DNA of 64,000 bases from Curtobacterium sp. MCBA15_001 (GCF_001864835.1 NZ_MJGI01000004.1:148437-212436); one strand, 5' to 3'; positions 51,132 to 59,820 are shown, numbered from the stretch's first letter. Notes: a model not told the origin generated them from the sequence alone. Numbers and translations are program-made.

Positions 51132-52749
51132 ACCGGGGGCGTCCCAGCACGAGCCGACCCAGCCAGAGCCAGGCGCGACCCACCCCGGCGCGGCCCAGCC
51201 CGAGCCGACCTGGCCGCCCGGGCTCCGCGCCGCCTTCGACCGGTACGAAGCCGCGCTGGCGGCCGACGACGTCGCCGTCCTCGACGCCTTGTTCGAGCCG
51301 GGACCGGACACGATCCGCGGTGACGCCGGCGGCCTGCTCGTCGGCCACGACCGGATCAGCGCCTTCCGGTCCGCCCGTGGCGGCATCGCCGCACGGCGGA
51401 TCGGCCGGACCGAGCTGCGTGTCCTGAGCGACGACACCGTCCTGGTCGTCGCCACGTCGCACTTCACGGGCGGTGGCCAGGGACTCCAGACGCAGCTGTG
51501 GCGCCGCAGAGACGGACAGGACGGACCTGACGGAACTGACGCACCCGACGGGGTGGGCACCTGGCGCATCGCCGCGGCGCACGTCACCGGTCGCGCGCCC
51601 GCGATCGACCGGTCCGTGTGGCGCGTCGTCGGCGACCCGCTCGTCGCCGGAGCGGTACAGCCCGACGCTCCGCTCGCCGGCGTCCGCGTCGCGGTGAAGG
51701 ACCTGTTCGCCGTCCGCGGTCAGGTCGTCGGCGCGGGCAACCCCGCGTACGAGCGCGGCGCGTCCGTCGCCGAGGCCAACGCCCCCGCCGTGCAGATGCT
51801 GCTCGACGCCGGCGCGTCGGTCACCGGCATCGCCCGGACCGACGAGTTCGCTTACAGCATCGCCGGCCGGAACGCGCACACGGGGACCCCGCCGAACGGG
51901 GCGGCACCGGAACGGATGCCGGGTGGATCGACCTCCGGTGCGGCCGCCGCCGTGGCACTCGGCCAGGCGGACCTGGCCCTCGGCACGGACACCGCCGGCA
52001 GCGTGCGGGTCCCGGCCTCGTACCAGGGACTGTGGGGGCTCCGCACGACCCACGGAGCGGTCCCGCGCGAGGGGCTCCTCCCGCTGGCGCAGACCTTCGA
52101 CACGGTGGGGTGGCTCGCCCGCGACGCGGCGACCCTGCGCGCCGCCGCGGTCGTCGCACTGGGCGACGGCACGCCCGCTCCGTCCGACCTGCTCGTCGCC
52201 GAGGAACTGCTGCGCATGGTCGAGCCCGACACCCGCACGGCCTTCGAGGCGTTCCTCGCCCGCACCTGCCGCACGGTCACCGCCGTCGAGCTGCCGCCGC
52301 TGGACGAGCTCGCCGAGGTCGTTCGCACCGTGCAGGCAGCCGAGGCGTGGCGCAACGACGGCGCGTGGGTGTCTGCGCACCCCGGCGCGCTCGGACCCGA
52401 CGTGGCCGCTCGCTTCGGCGCAGCCCAGGCGGTGACCGCATCCGCCGAGCAGGACGCACGCGGACGGCTCGCGACGTTCCGGTCCGCGGTCCGCGACGTG
52501 CTCGCCGGAGGGGTGCTGTGCCTCCCGACCGTCCCCGGCCCCGCACCCCTCCGGACGGCCGACGCTGCGGTGGTCGACCGCACGCGGACCGCGACCCTGC
52601 GCATGACGGCCGTGGCCGGCATCGCGGGTGCGCCCGCGGTCTCCGCGCCGGCGCTCACCGTGGGCGGCGCGCCGGTCGGCGTGTGCCTGGTCGCCACACC
52701 GGGATCCGACGTGGCGCTGGTCGACTCGGCAGTCGCGCTGGTCTGCTGA
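51124..52749 (+). CDS. AtzH-like domain fused to amidase-signature hydrolase
   Basis: A 541-residue fusion. After a Pro/Gln/Glu-rich leader (1-30), residues about 33-160 form an AtzH-like (DUF3225) NTF2-fold domain (LRAAFDRYEAALAADDVAVL, SAFRSARGGIAARRI). Residues about 175-541 form an amidase-signature domain with Lys192 (VAVKDLFAVRG), the Ser-rich GGSTSGAAAA near 267-276 and nucleophile Ser293 (GTDTAGSVRVP). AtzH normally assists the amidase AtzE in cyanurate degradation. Here the pair is one chain and probably hydrolyses a urea-type or oxalurate-type intermediate. Confidence 0.9.
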   Translation: MAEPGASQHEPTQPEPGATHPGAAQPEPTWPPGLRAAFDRYEAALAADDVAVLDALFEPGPDTIRGDAGGLLVGHDRISAFRSARGGIAARRIGRTELRVLSDDTVLVVATSHFTGGGQGLQTQLWRRRDGQDGPDGTDAPDGVGTWRIAAAHVTGRAPAIDRSVWRVVGDPLVAGAVQPDAPLAGVRVAVKDLFAVRGQVVGAGNPAYERGASVAEANAPAVQMLLDAGASVTGIARTDEFAYSIAGRNAHTGTPPNGAAPERMPGGSTSGAAAAVALGQADLALGTDTAGSVRVPASYQGLWGLRTTHGAVPREGLLPLAQTFDTVGWLARDAATLRAAAVVALGDGTPAPSDLLVAEELLRMVEPDTRTAFEAFLARTCRTVTAVELPPLDELAEVVRTVQAAEAWRNDGAWVSAHPGALGPDVAARFGAAQAVTASAEQDARGRLATFRSAVRDVLAGGVLCLPTVPGPAPLRTADAAVVDRTRTATLRMTAVAGIAGAPAVSAPALTVGGAPVGVCLVATPGSDVALVDSAVALVC

Positions 52750-52788
52750 GGTCGGTCTGGAGGCCTGGGTCGGCTCCGCAACACCGCC

Positions 52789-52820
52789 GTCACCTGGCTG
52801 AAACACGCGTTCCGTACAGT
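52789..52820 (+). promoter_or_regulatory. GTCAC-N6-GAAAC box and promoter of the pucG operon
   Basis: GTCAC-CTGGCT-GAAAC (52789-52804) is an exact match to the GlnR a/b half-site pair. TACAGT (52815-52820) is a plausible -10, which puts the box over the -35 position. The ATG at 52847 has GGAAGGA upstream. Confidence 0.6.
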
Positions 52821-52846
52821 CGCTCCTGGAACGGAAGGAACACCCC

Positions 52847-54142
52847 ATGCAGCCAGTCGACCCACCCGCACGACTCCTGATGGGGCCCGGCCCGGTCAAC
52901 GCCGACCCGCGGGTGCTCCGCGCGGCGTCCGCACCGCTCGTCGGGCAGTACGACCCGTGGATGACGGCGACGATGACCGAGACCCAGGAGCTCTACCGCC
53001 AGGTGTTCCGCACCCGCAACGAGGCCACGGTCCTGGTCGACGGCACCTCGCGCGCCGGCATCGAGGCCGCGCTCGTGTCGCTCCTCGCCCCGGGCGACCG
53101 GGTCCTGGTCCCCGTGTTCGGCCGGTTCGGGCACCTGCTCGCCGAGATCGCCGGGCGTGCGCAGGCCGAGGTCCACACGATCGAGACCGACTGGGGACAG
53201 GTGTTCCCGGTGTCCGTCATCGAGCAGGCGATCATCGCCACGAAGCCGAAGGTCCTGGCCGTCGTGCAGGGCGACACCTCGACCACGATGAACCAGCCCC
53301 TCGAAGACCTCGGCGCGGTCTGCGCCCGCCACGGGGTGCTGCTCTACACGGACACCACGGCGAGCCTGGTGGGCAACCCGTTCGAGATGGACGCGTGGGG
53401 TGTCGACGCCGTGACCGCCGGGCTGCAGAAGTGCCTGGCCGGCCCGTCCGGCAGCTCGCCGACCAGCCTGTCCGAGCGTGCGACCGAGGTGGTCCGGTCG
53501 CGGAGCGCGATCGAGGCCGGCATCCGCGAGCCGGGCGACGACGTGCAGGACGACCCGATCAGGTCGAACTACTTCGACCTGGGCATGGTGCTCGACTACT
53601 GGGGTCCGCGGCGGCTCAACCACCACACCGAGGCGACGACGATGCTGTACATCGCCCGCGAGTGCGCCCGGGTGGTGCTCGAGGAGGGCCTGGCGGCGGT
53701 CGGCGCGCGGCACGAGACGGCCGGGCGCGCGATGCTCGAGGGCGTGCAGGCGCTCGGGCTGCGCGTCTTCGGCGACGTCGGCCACAAGATGCACAACGTC
53801 GTCGCCGTCGAGATCCCGGACACCGTCGTCGGGGACGCCGTCCGCAGCGCGATGCTCGAGGACCACGGCATCGAGATCGGGACCTCGTTCGGACCCCTGC
53901 ACGGGCGCGTGTGGCGGATCGGCACGATGGGCGTGAACGCCCGTAAGGACGCGGTCGTCACGACGCTGTCGGCGCTCGAGCAGTGCCTGCGGCGCGGGGG
54001 AGCGTCGGTGCCGCAGGGCGCCGGCGTCGACGCGGCACTCGACGTGTACGCGAGTGCGACGCCGACGGCGCGCACCGGCGCGAGCGGCATGACGGAGACC
54101 GACGCGACCAGCGCGGCGACGGTGGCGGCGGGGTCACGGTGA
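52847..54142 (+). CDS. pucG: (S)-ureidoglycine--glyoxylate transaminase PucG
   Basis: PucG transfers the amino group of ureidoglycine to glyoxylate, giving oxalurate and glycine. The 431-residue class V aminotransferase has the family start LLMGPGPVNADPRVLRA, the VLVDGTSRAGIEAAL loop, the DTTAS strand binding PLP, and the Schiff-base lysine Lys195 (GLQKCLAGPSG). The C-terminal tail of about 40 Ala/Thr-rich residues is non-conserved. It is first in an operon with allantoate amidohydrolase, the RpiR regulator and the urate-to-allantoin genes. Confidence 0.92.
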   Translation: MQPVDPPARLLMGPGPVNADPRVLRAASAPLVGQYDPWMTATMTETQELYRQVFRTRNEATVLVDGTSRAGIEAALVSLLAPGDRVLVPVFGRFGHLLAEIAGRAQAEVHTIETDWGQVFPVSVIEQAIIATKPKVLAVVQGDTSTTMNQPLEDLGAVCARHGVLLYTDTTASLVGNPFEMDAWGVDAVTAGLQKCLAGPSGSSPTSLSERATEVVRSRSAIEAGIREPGDDVQDDPIRSNYFDLGMVLDYWGPRRLNHHTEATTMLYIARECARVVLEEGLAAVGARHETAGRAMLEGVQALGLRVFGDVGHKMHNVVAVEIPDTVVGDAVRSAMLEDHGIEIGTSFGPLHGRVWRIGTMGVNARKDAVVTTLSALEQCLRRGGASVPQGAGVDAALDVYASATPTARTGASGMTETDATSAATVAAGSR

Positions 54143-55449
54143 GCGGCGCCTCCCGTCCGGCCACCGATCTCGCGCGGATCGTGGCGGACCGATGCGACGA
54201 GCTCGCCCGCATCAGCTCGTCCGCGGAGGGCATCCGCCGCGTGTACCTCACGCCGGAGCACGCCCGTGCCAACGCGCTCGCCGCAGTCTGGATGGCGGAG
54301 GCCGGGCTGCGCACCTGGGAGGACGCAGCCGGCAACCTGCACGGGCGGGTGGCGGGTGACGACGCCCGACCGGTCCTGCTGATCGGATCGCACCTGGACA
54401 CGGTGGTCGACGCCGGCCGCTACGACGGGATCGTCGGGGTGCTGACCGGCATCGCCGTGGTGGAGCTGCTCGGTGACCGCGTGACGGACCTGCCGGTCGC
54501 GATCGAGGTCGTCGCGTTCTCCGACGAGGAGGGCACCCGCTTCGGCAAGGCGCTCCTGGGATCGTCGGCGATGGCCGGGGTGTGGGACGACGCGTGGTGG
54601 GACCTGGCCGACGACGACGGCGTCACGCTGCGCGAGGCCTTCACCGCCCACGGCCTGGACCCCGCACGGGTGCACGAGGCAGCGGTCGACCCGGCCACGC
54701 TCGCCGGGTACCTCGAGGCGCACATCGAGCAGGGCCCCTACCTGGAACGGGCAGGCCAGGCGCTCGGCGTCGTGACGAGCATCGCGGCGGCCAGGCGGTT
54801 CAGCGTCGACGTGGTCGGTGAGGCACGGCACGCCGGAGGGACCCCCTACGAGATGCGGCACGACGCCCTGCTCGGCGCGGCGGAGGCGGCGCTCGCCGTC
54901 GAGCGCATCTGCATCGACGAGCAGCACATCGGCACGGTCGGTTCGATGCACGTCGAACCCGGCGCGGTGAACGTCGTCCCCGGGCACGCCCGGTTCTCGG
55001 TCGACCTGCGCGGCGAGTTCGACGATGGCCGCGACCGGGTGTGGGACGCGATCGAGCAGGCGTTCGCCGCGATCGCCGTCCGCCGCGGCCTCGAGGTCAC
55101 CGTGAGCGAGGTCCACCGGGCCCCGGCCGTCCTGTGCGCTCCGCACCTGATGGACGCCGTGCGGGCCGGCATCACCGCCACCGGGCAGCATGAGCCGCTC
55201 GAGCTGTTCTCACGGGCCGGACACGACGCCATGTCGCTCGGTCAGGTGACCGACGTCGCCATGCTGTTCCTGCGGAACCCGGGCGGCATCAGCCACCACC
55301 CGGACGAGTTCGTGTCGACCGAGGACGTCGCCGTGGGCATCGACGCGATGACCACCGCGGTGCTGGCGGTCGCCGCGGGCGTCGCGACGCCTGCCGGAGT
55401 CATGCCGCAGGCGACGGACGCGGACGCGGACGCCGAGGTCGCGCCGTGA
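54139..55449 (+). CDS. allC: Allantoate amidohydrolase (M20 family)
   Basis: A 436-residue M20-family Zaaq amidase that hydrolyses allantoate to ureidoglycine, ammonia and CO2. Metal ligands lie in IGSHLDTVVDAG, FSDEEGTRFG, HIEQGPYLE and ISHHPDEF, with the substrate-binding SRAGHDAMSLG. The enzyme supplies ureidoglycine to PucG encoded just upstream; the genes overlap in GTGA. N-carbamoyl amino acid hydrolases are similar, but the context favours allantoate. Confidence 0.92.
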   Translation: MSGASRPATDLARIVADRCDELARISSSAEGIRRVYLTPEHARANALAAVWMAEAGLRTWEDAAGNLHGRVAGDDARPVLLIGSHLDTVVDAGRYDGIVGVLTGIAVVELLGDRVTDLPVAIEVVAFSDEEGTRFGKALLGSSAMAGVWDDAWWDLADDDGVTLREAFTAHGLDPARVHEAAVDPATLAGYLEAHIEQGPYLERAGQALGVVTSIAAARRFSVDVVGEARHAGGTPYEMRHDALLGAAEAALAVERICIDEQHIGTVGSMHVEPGAVNVVPGHARFSVDLRGEFDDGRDRVWDAIEQAFAAIAVRRGLEVTVSEVHRAPAVLCAPHLMDAVRAGITATGQHEPLELFSRAGHDAMSLGQVTDVAMLFLRNPGGISHHPDEFVSTEDVAVGIDAMTTAVLAVAAGVATPAGVMPQATDADADAEVAP

Positions 55450-56270
55450 GCGTCGACCTGCGGTCGCGGATCGACGCGCTCTGGGACGACCTGACCCCGG
55501 CCGAGCGCCGCGTCGCAGCCCTCGTCCGCACCGACCCCGACCTGCTGCTGCTGCGCACCTCGGCGGAGACGGCCGCCGAGTCGGGCACGTCGAAGGCGAC
55601 CGTCAGTCGCCTGGTGCGCGCACTCGGGTTCCGCGACGCCGGCGAGGTCCGCCGGTCCTTGCTCGTCGCGCGCGGCTCCGGCCTGCCCTGGGCGGCGACG
55701 CGGTCGCCGGACGTCGACGAGCGGACGGTCGAGGGCCGGAACCTCGACGCAGCGCTCACCTCGTTGGCACGCGCCGACCGGTCGGACCTCGCGCGCCGCA
55801 TCGTCGCCGCGCGCCGTGTCACCGTGGTCGGCCTGCGCAACGCCCACCCGCTCGCCCTGCAGTTCCGCGCACAGCTCGCCCAGGTCCGGGCCGACGTGCG
55901 ACTCGCCCCGGCCGCCGGACAGAGCCTGGGGGAGGAGCTGGCCGACCTCGACGCCGAGGACGTCGTGGTCGTCGTCTCGATCCGACGCCATGCGTCCGTC
56001 GTCGGGCGGGTCGTGGCACGCTGCGCGGACGCCGGAGCCGACGTCGTCGTGCTTACCGACCCCACCGGTGCGGTCCTCGCGGCCCCGGCACGGACGGTCG
56101 TCATCTGCCCCGTCGACTCACCGTCCGCCTTCGACAGCCTGGCGGCTCCCGCAGCCGTCATCGCCGCCGTCGCGAACGACGTCTACGTCGCGAGCGGCAC
56201 GGACGGCCGGGCGCGCGTCGCGGCGATCGCCGACGCCTACGACGCCCTCGACGAGGTGGCGACACCGTGA
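55446..56270 (+). CDS. MurR/RpiR family transcriptional regulator
   Basis: A 274-residue regulator with an N-terminal RpiR helix-turn-helix (DLTPAERRVAALV, then SGTSKATVSRLVRALGF) and a C-terminal SIS domain (VTVVGLRNAHPLALQFRAQL, VVVVSIRRHASVVGRVV). SIS domains usually bind phosphosugars, which is unexpected for a regulator inside a purine operon. GTG overlaps the allC stop and the gene overlaps uraD, so it is made along with the pathway. Probably it represses or activates the urate genes. Confidence 0.92.
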   Translation: MSVDLRSRIDALWDDLTPAERRVAALVRTDPDLLLLRTSAETAAESGTSKATVSRLVRALGFRDAGEVRRSLLVARGSGLPWAATRSPDVDERTVEGRNLDAALTSLARADRSDLARRIVAARRVTVVGLRNAHPLALQFRAQLAQVRADVRLAPAAGQSLGEELADLDAEDVVVVVSIRRHASVVGRVVARCADAGADVVVLTDPTGAVLAAPARTVVICPVDSPSAFDSLAAPAAVIAAVANDVYVASGTDGRARVAAIADAYDALDEVATP

Positions 56271-56776
56271 ACGGAGGACCGATGGACATCCGGGACCTGG
56301 ACGACCTGGACGACCTGGAGGCGCGGGAGCTGGTCAGCACGTGGGCGGCGGTCCCACGGTGGGTCACCGCCGTCCTGGACGGCCGGCCCTACGGCTCGGT
56401 CGCCGACCTGCGGGCACGCGCGGCAGCGCTCGCCGCGACGTGGACGGACGACGAGGTCGCCACCGCGCTCGCACACCACCCGCGCATCGGCGACCGACCC
56501 CAGGGGACGAGCGCGGCAGCAGCGGCGTCCCGGCACGAGCAGTCGTCGTCGGCCGAGACGGACGACACCACCGCGCGGGCGATCCGTGAGGGCAACGCCG
56601 TCTACGAGCAGCGGTTCGACCGGGTGTTCCTGATCCGGGCCGCCGGCCGGACCGCGACCGAGATCCTCGCCGAGCTGCACCGTCGACTCGGCAACGACGA
56701 CACCACCGAACGCGCGGAGGTCGCCGACCAGCTGCGCGAGATCGCCCTGCTGCGACTGGACCGGAGCTTCGCATGA
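56267..56776 (+). CDS. uraD: OHCU decarboxylase
   Basis: The enzyme decarboxylates 2-oxo-4-hydroxy-4-carboxy-5-ureidoimidazoline to S-allantoin, the last step of urate to allantoin. The 169-residue protein has the family motif AHHPRIGDRP with the catalytic His (about residue 70), followed by SSSAETDDTTARAIREGN and RFDRVFLIRAAGRTATEIL. GTG at 56267 overlaps the RpiR stop; ATG at 56282 (MDIRDL) with GGAGG 4 nt upstream is an alternative start. It overlaps the next gene in ATGA. Confidence 0.93.
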   Translation: MNGGPMDIRDLDDLDDLEARELVSTWAAVPRWVTAVLDGRPYGSVADLRARAAALAATWTDDEVATALAHHPRIGDRPQGTSAAAAASRHEQSSSAETDDTTARAIREGNAVYEQRFDRVFLIRAAGRTATEILAELHRRLGNDDTTERAEVADQLREIALLRLDRSFA

Positions 56777-57102
56777 GCCACCTGACGACGCACGTGCTCG
56801 ACACCACCGGGGGCACGCCCGCTGCGGGTGTCGCCGTCACCCTGACCGGCCCGTCCGGCTCGGTGGTCGCGACCGGCACCACCGACGGTGCCGGCCGGAT
56901 CGCCGAACTCGGGCCCGACCTGCTCGAGCCCGGGGAGTGGACGCTCTCGTTCGCCACGGGACGGTACTGGCAGGACCAGGGCGTGACGGCGTTCCACCCG
57001 CGCGTCGACGTCGTGGTCACCGTCCCCACCGAACCCGCAGCGCACTACCACGTGCCCCTGCTGCTCAACCCCTTCGCCTACTCGACCTACCGAGGGAACT
57101 GA
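56773..57102 (+). CDS. uraH: 5-hydroxyisourate hydrolase
   Basis: A 109-residue transthyretin-like protein that hydrolyses 5-hydroxyisourate, the urate oxidase product. The catalytic His lies in LTTHVLDTTGG at the start, Arg and His in TAFHPRVDVVV, and the protein ends in the family tetrapeptide YRGN (usually YRGS). It sits between uraD and the urate oxidase gene, so all three steps are co-transcribed. Confidence 0.95.
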   Translation: MSHLTTHVLDTTGGTPAAGVAVTLTGPSGSVVATGTTDGAGRIAELGPDLLEPGEWTLSFATGRYWQDQGVTAFHPRVDVVVTVPTEPAAHYHVPLLLNPFAYSTYRGN

Positions 57103-57107
57103 ACACC

Positions 57108-58052
57108 ATGACCGACACCGTCGAACAGCCCGTCGCCACGACCGCCAGCGTCCGTCTGGGTGCCAACCAGTACGGCAAGGCCGAGGTCCGACTGGTCCGC
57201 GTGACCCGGGACACACCGCGGCACGAGATCGAGGACCTGACGATCACGACGCAGCTCCGGGGTGCCGCACTCGCAGACTCGTACACGTCGGGCGACAACG
57301 CGAAGGTCGTCGCCACCGACACGCAGAAGAACACCGTCTACGCGTTCGCACGGGAGCACGGCGTGCACAGCCCCGAGGAGTTCCTGCTCCGCCTCGGTCG
57401 CCACTTCACCACCGCCTACGACTGGTACGACGGCGCCACCCTGTCCGCGGAGCAGCACAGCTGGTCGAGGATCCCCGTCGCCGGCCGCGAGCACGACCAC
57501 GCGTTCGTCCGTGCCGGCAGCGGCACGCGCACCGCGGTCGTGCAGCTCGACGGCGACGACGTGCACGTGGTGGCCGGCGTGACCGACCTGACCGTGCTCA
57601 AGTCGACGGGCAGCGAGTTCCACGGCTTCCCCCGTGACCGGTACACGACCCTGGGGGAGACCGACGACCGCATCCTGGCGACCTCGGTGACCGCGCGCTG
57701 GCGGTACCTGCCCGAGGCGGTGGACGCGGGCATCGACTGGAACACGCTGTACGCCGGGGTCCTCGACCGGATGCTGGCCACCTTCGCCGACCTGCACTCC
57801 CTCGCCCTGCAGCAGACCCTGTTCGCGATGGGGAAGGCCGCGATCGAGGCGTTCCCCGAGCTGGCCGAGGTGCGGTTCTCGATGCCGAACAAGCACCACT
57901 TCCTGGTCGACCTCGCGCCGTTCGGTCTCGACAACCCGAACGAGGTCTTCTTCGCCGCCGACCGGCCGTACGGGTTGATCTCCGGCACGGTCGTCCGCGA
58001 CGGAGTACCGGACGCCCCCGGTGCGTGGACGACCCTGCCCGGGTTCGTCTGA
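57108..58052 (+). CDS. Urate oxidase (cofactor-free uricase)
   Basis: A 314-residue T-fold uricase that oxidises urate to 5-hydroxyisourate. Conserved elements are the N-terminal YGKAEVRLVRV (catalytic Lys), DNAKVVATDTQKNTVYAFA, TVLKSTGSEFHGFPRDRYTT, and the C-terminal SMPNKHHFLVDL. ATG at 57108 follows the uraH stop by 5 nt. The FAD-linked HpxO type is not involved. Peroxide is produced; no catalase gene is seen nearby. Confidence 0.95.
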   Translation: MTDTVEQPVATTASVRLGANQYGKAEVRLVRVTRDTPRHEIEDLTITTQLRGAALADSYTSGDNAKVVATDTQKNTVYAFAREHGVHSPEEFLLRLGRHFTTAYDWYDGATLSAEQHSWSRIPVAGREHDHAFVRAGSGTRTAVVQLDGDDVHVVAGVTDLTVLKSTGSEFHGFPRDRYTTLGETDDRILATSVTARWRYLPEAVDAGIDWNTLYAGVLDRMLATFADLHSLALQQTLFAMGKAAIEAFPELAEVRFSMPNKHHFLVDLAPFGLDNPNEVFFAADRPYGLISGTVVRDGVPDAPGAWTTLPGFV

Positions 58053-58065
58053 CCGGAGCGTCGAC

Positions 58066-58650
58066 GTGACCGCGGGACTGGTCCTCGCAGCGGGCGCCGG
58101 CACGCGGATGGGTCGCCCGAAGGCGCTGGTCCGTGACGCCGCCGGTCGCCAGTGGGTCGAGCGCGCGGTGTCGACGCTGCTCGACGGCGGCTGCGCCACG
58201 GTCAGCGTCGTGCTGGGTGCAGCCGCCGACCGCGCCGAGCGCCTCGTGCCGGACCTGCCGACGGTGTCCGTCGTGCGGGCCGAGACCTGGGACGACGGCC
58301 TCGGGGCATCGCTCGACGTCGGGCTGGCGGCGCTCTCCGCGGTGGCCGACGTGGACGCCGTCCTGGTCACGCTCGTCGACCTGCCGGGGCTGCCCGCCGA
58401 AGCCGTCCACCGGGTGCTCGGCGCCCCGCCCGGACGGCGCCAGGTGCTGCGCCAGGCGGTGTTCGGCGACCGCCCCGGGCACCCCGTCCTGATCGGCCGT
58501 CGGCACTGGGACGCACTCCGGTCCGGGCTCCGCGGCGACCAGGGTGCCGGTGCGTACCTGCGGCGGGTCGGCGCGGAGCGGGTGGAGTGCAGCGACCTCT
58601 GGGACGGCGAGGACCAGGACCATGCAACCCACTGCGAGCCCACTGTTTGA
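58066..58650 (+). CDS. mocA: MocA-like molybdenum cofactor cytidylyltransferase
   Basis: A 194-residue NTP-transferase fold protein with the nucleotide-binding LVLAAGAGTRMGRPKAL at the start and VLVTLVDLPGLPAEAV in the middle, as in MocA and NboR-like proteins. MocA makes the cytidine form of the cofactor used by some xanthine-dehydrogenase-family enzymes. Its position at the end of the purine operon suggests that it serves the dehydrogenase encoded at 44737-47538. MobA-type guanylyltransferase is encoded separately at 60431. Confidence 0.8.
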   Translation: MTAGLVLAAGAGTRMGRPKALVRDAAGRQWVERAVSTLLDGGCATVSVVLGAAADRAERLVPDLPTVSVVRAETWDDGLGASLDVGLAALSAVADVDAVLVTLVDLPGLPAEAVHRVLGAPPGRRQVLRQAVFGDRPGHPVLIGRRHWDALRSGLRGDQGAGAYLRRVGAERVECSDLWDGEDQDHATHCEPTV

Positions 58651-58705
58651 TGTCACGATCGTGACATCTGTGTCATGATCGTGACACAGACGTCATAATG
58701 GTGAC
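58649..58705. promoter_or_regulatory. Three operators spaced 20 bp before the MNT-HEPN genes
   Basis: GTCACGATCGTGAC (58652), GTCATGATCGTGAC (58672) and GTCATAATGGTGAC (58692) are exactly 20 bp apart. The first lies in the perfect palindrome GATGTCACGATCGTGACATC. The third covers the likely -10 CATAAT (58694-58699). They should bind a dimeric factor on one face of the helix, probably the winged-helix MNT protein encoded downstream. Confidence 0.8.
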
Positions 58706-58757
58706 GTACCGGGGCAGTGCCCGACGAGTATGTCGAGCGAAGACGAGGAGTGTCTGG

Positions 58758-59369
58758 ATGCAGCTGCAAGCCCCGTTCGCTGCCGTCTCCGACGGTCTTG
58801 ACGGCGATGTCCTCCTGGTGCTCAGCGGAGCTCCGGGGCAGTCCTTCGCGATCTCGACCGTCCAGCGTCTCGTGCCCGGTGGAAGGTCTCGCAACGGCGT
58901 TGCGAAGGTCCTCGACCGGCTCGTCGCGCAGGGGATCGCCCGGTTCGACGACCCCGGCGGACTGCGGACCTACCAGTTCAACGCGGACCACCTCCTCGCG
59001 GATGCGGTGGTGGAGATCGCGCGTGCGCGGACGACGTTCCTCGATCGCCTACGTGCAGCGGTCGAGGTGATCCCGGTGCGCCACGCAGCGCTCTTCGGAT
59101 CGGCCGCGCGCGGCGAGATGCGTCCCGACAGTGACATCGACCTGTTCTTCGCGGTGGAGGCAGAGTGGCGAGAGGTCGCGGAGGACCGCATATTCGACCT
59201 CACCGCTGAGGTCCACCGCTGGACCGGCAACCAGGTGAGCCCGATCGTCTACGACACCGAAGCGGTCCGTCCCGACGACCCGGTGCTGGTGTCCATCGAC
59301 CGCGAAGGTGTGCCGCTCACCGCGGACCGACGATGGTTGGCCGCCCGACTCCGAGGAGTCGCGGGGTGA
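58758..59369 (+). CDS. Winged-helix plus MNT-type nucleotidyltransferase (antitoxin)
   Basis: A 203-residue protein. Residues 1-90 look like a winged-helix domain (SFAISTVQRLVP, SRNGVAKVLDRLVAQGIARF, LRTYQFNADHLL). Residues about 95-200 are a minimal nucleotidyltransferase with GS-X10-DXD: Gly114, Ser115, Asp126 and Asp128. In MNT-HEPN systems the MNT protein neutralises the HEPN RNase, in known cases by adding AMP units. ATG at 58758 has GAGGAG 7 nt upstream; an ATG at 58698 lies within the operators. Overlaps the HEPN gene in GTGA. Confidence 0.9.
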   Translation: MQLQAPFAAVSDGLDGDVLLVLSGAPGQSFAISTVQRLVPGGRSRNGVAKVLDRLVAQGIARFDDPGGLRTYQFNADHLLADAVVEIARARTTFLDRLRAAVEVIPVRHAALFGSAARGEMRPDSDIDLFFAVEAEWREVAEDRIFDLTAEVHRWTGNQVSPIVYDTEAVRPDDPVLVSIDREGVPLTADRRWLAARLRGVAG

Positions 59370-59794
59370 CGCCCCCGAACCGCCCCGCGACGGCGTTGGG
59401 CGACACCGAATTCATGCGCGGGCGACTGGTCAAGGCCAAGGGCTTCCTCGAATCAGCGGAGGCACTCTTCACGGTCGGCTCGGTCGACGGCGTGCTGAGT
59501 CCGACGTCGCCGTACGCGACGTCCTTCGTCGACCTGTGCGTCGATGCCGGCATCGCGGCGGCTGATGCCATCTGCGTGAAGAAGACCGGACGGTACAGCA
59601 GCGGTGGGAACCACAACGACGGAGTGGCCGTCCTCCAGGCGGCGACGGACCGGTCGACCGCCAAGCACCTCGACGCGCTCGTCCGGGTCAAGAGCAGGGC
59701 GGCGTACTCCGCACGGCCGGTCGACGCTGCCGACGTCCACAACGCCGGTGTGGCGGCGCGGGCGCTGGTCGCGGTGGCAGAGGACACGATCTGA
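59366..59794 (+). CDS. HEPN domain protein (putative RNase toxin)
   Basis: A 142-residue helical protein. Arg76 and His83 in GRYSSGGNHND form the R-X6-H RNase motif of HEPN toxins. FLESAEALFTVGSVDG and the later FVDLCVDAGIAAADAIC give the typical helices. GTG at 59366 overlaps the MNT gene. The pair matches the antitoxin-toxin order of MNT-HEPN modules. The long R-X6-H spacing is at the upper end of the range. Confidence 0.85.
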   Translation: MTPPNRPATALGDTEFMRGRLVKAKGFLESAEALFTVGSVDGVLSPTSPYATSFVDLCVDAGIAAADAICVKKTGRYSSGGNHNDGVAVLQAATDRSTAKHLDALVRVKSRAAYSARPVDAADVHNAGVAARALVAVAEDTI

Positions 59795-59820
59795 GCCGGA
59801 ATGCGCTGGACCGGAGCGCC

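Noticed and set aside
58649-58705. CRISPR-like array
   Set aside because: Three short repeats with 6-nt gaps are operators, not 25-40 bp repeats with unique spacers; no cas gene is present.
58698-58757. ATG at 58698 as the start of the MNT protein
   Set aside because: It lies within the third operator and the -10, has no ribosome binding site, and adds 20 non-homologous basic residues; ATG 58758 has GAGGAG at good spacing.
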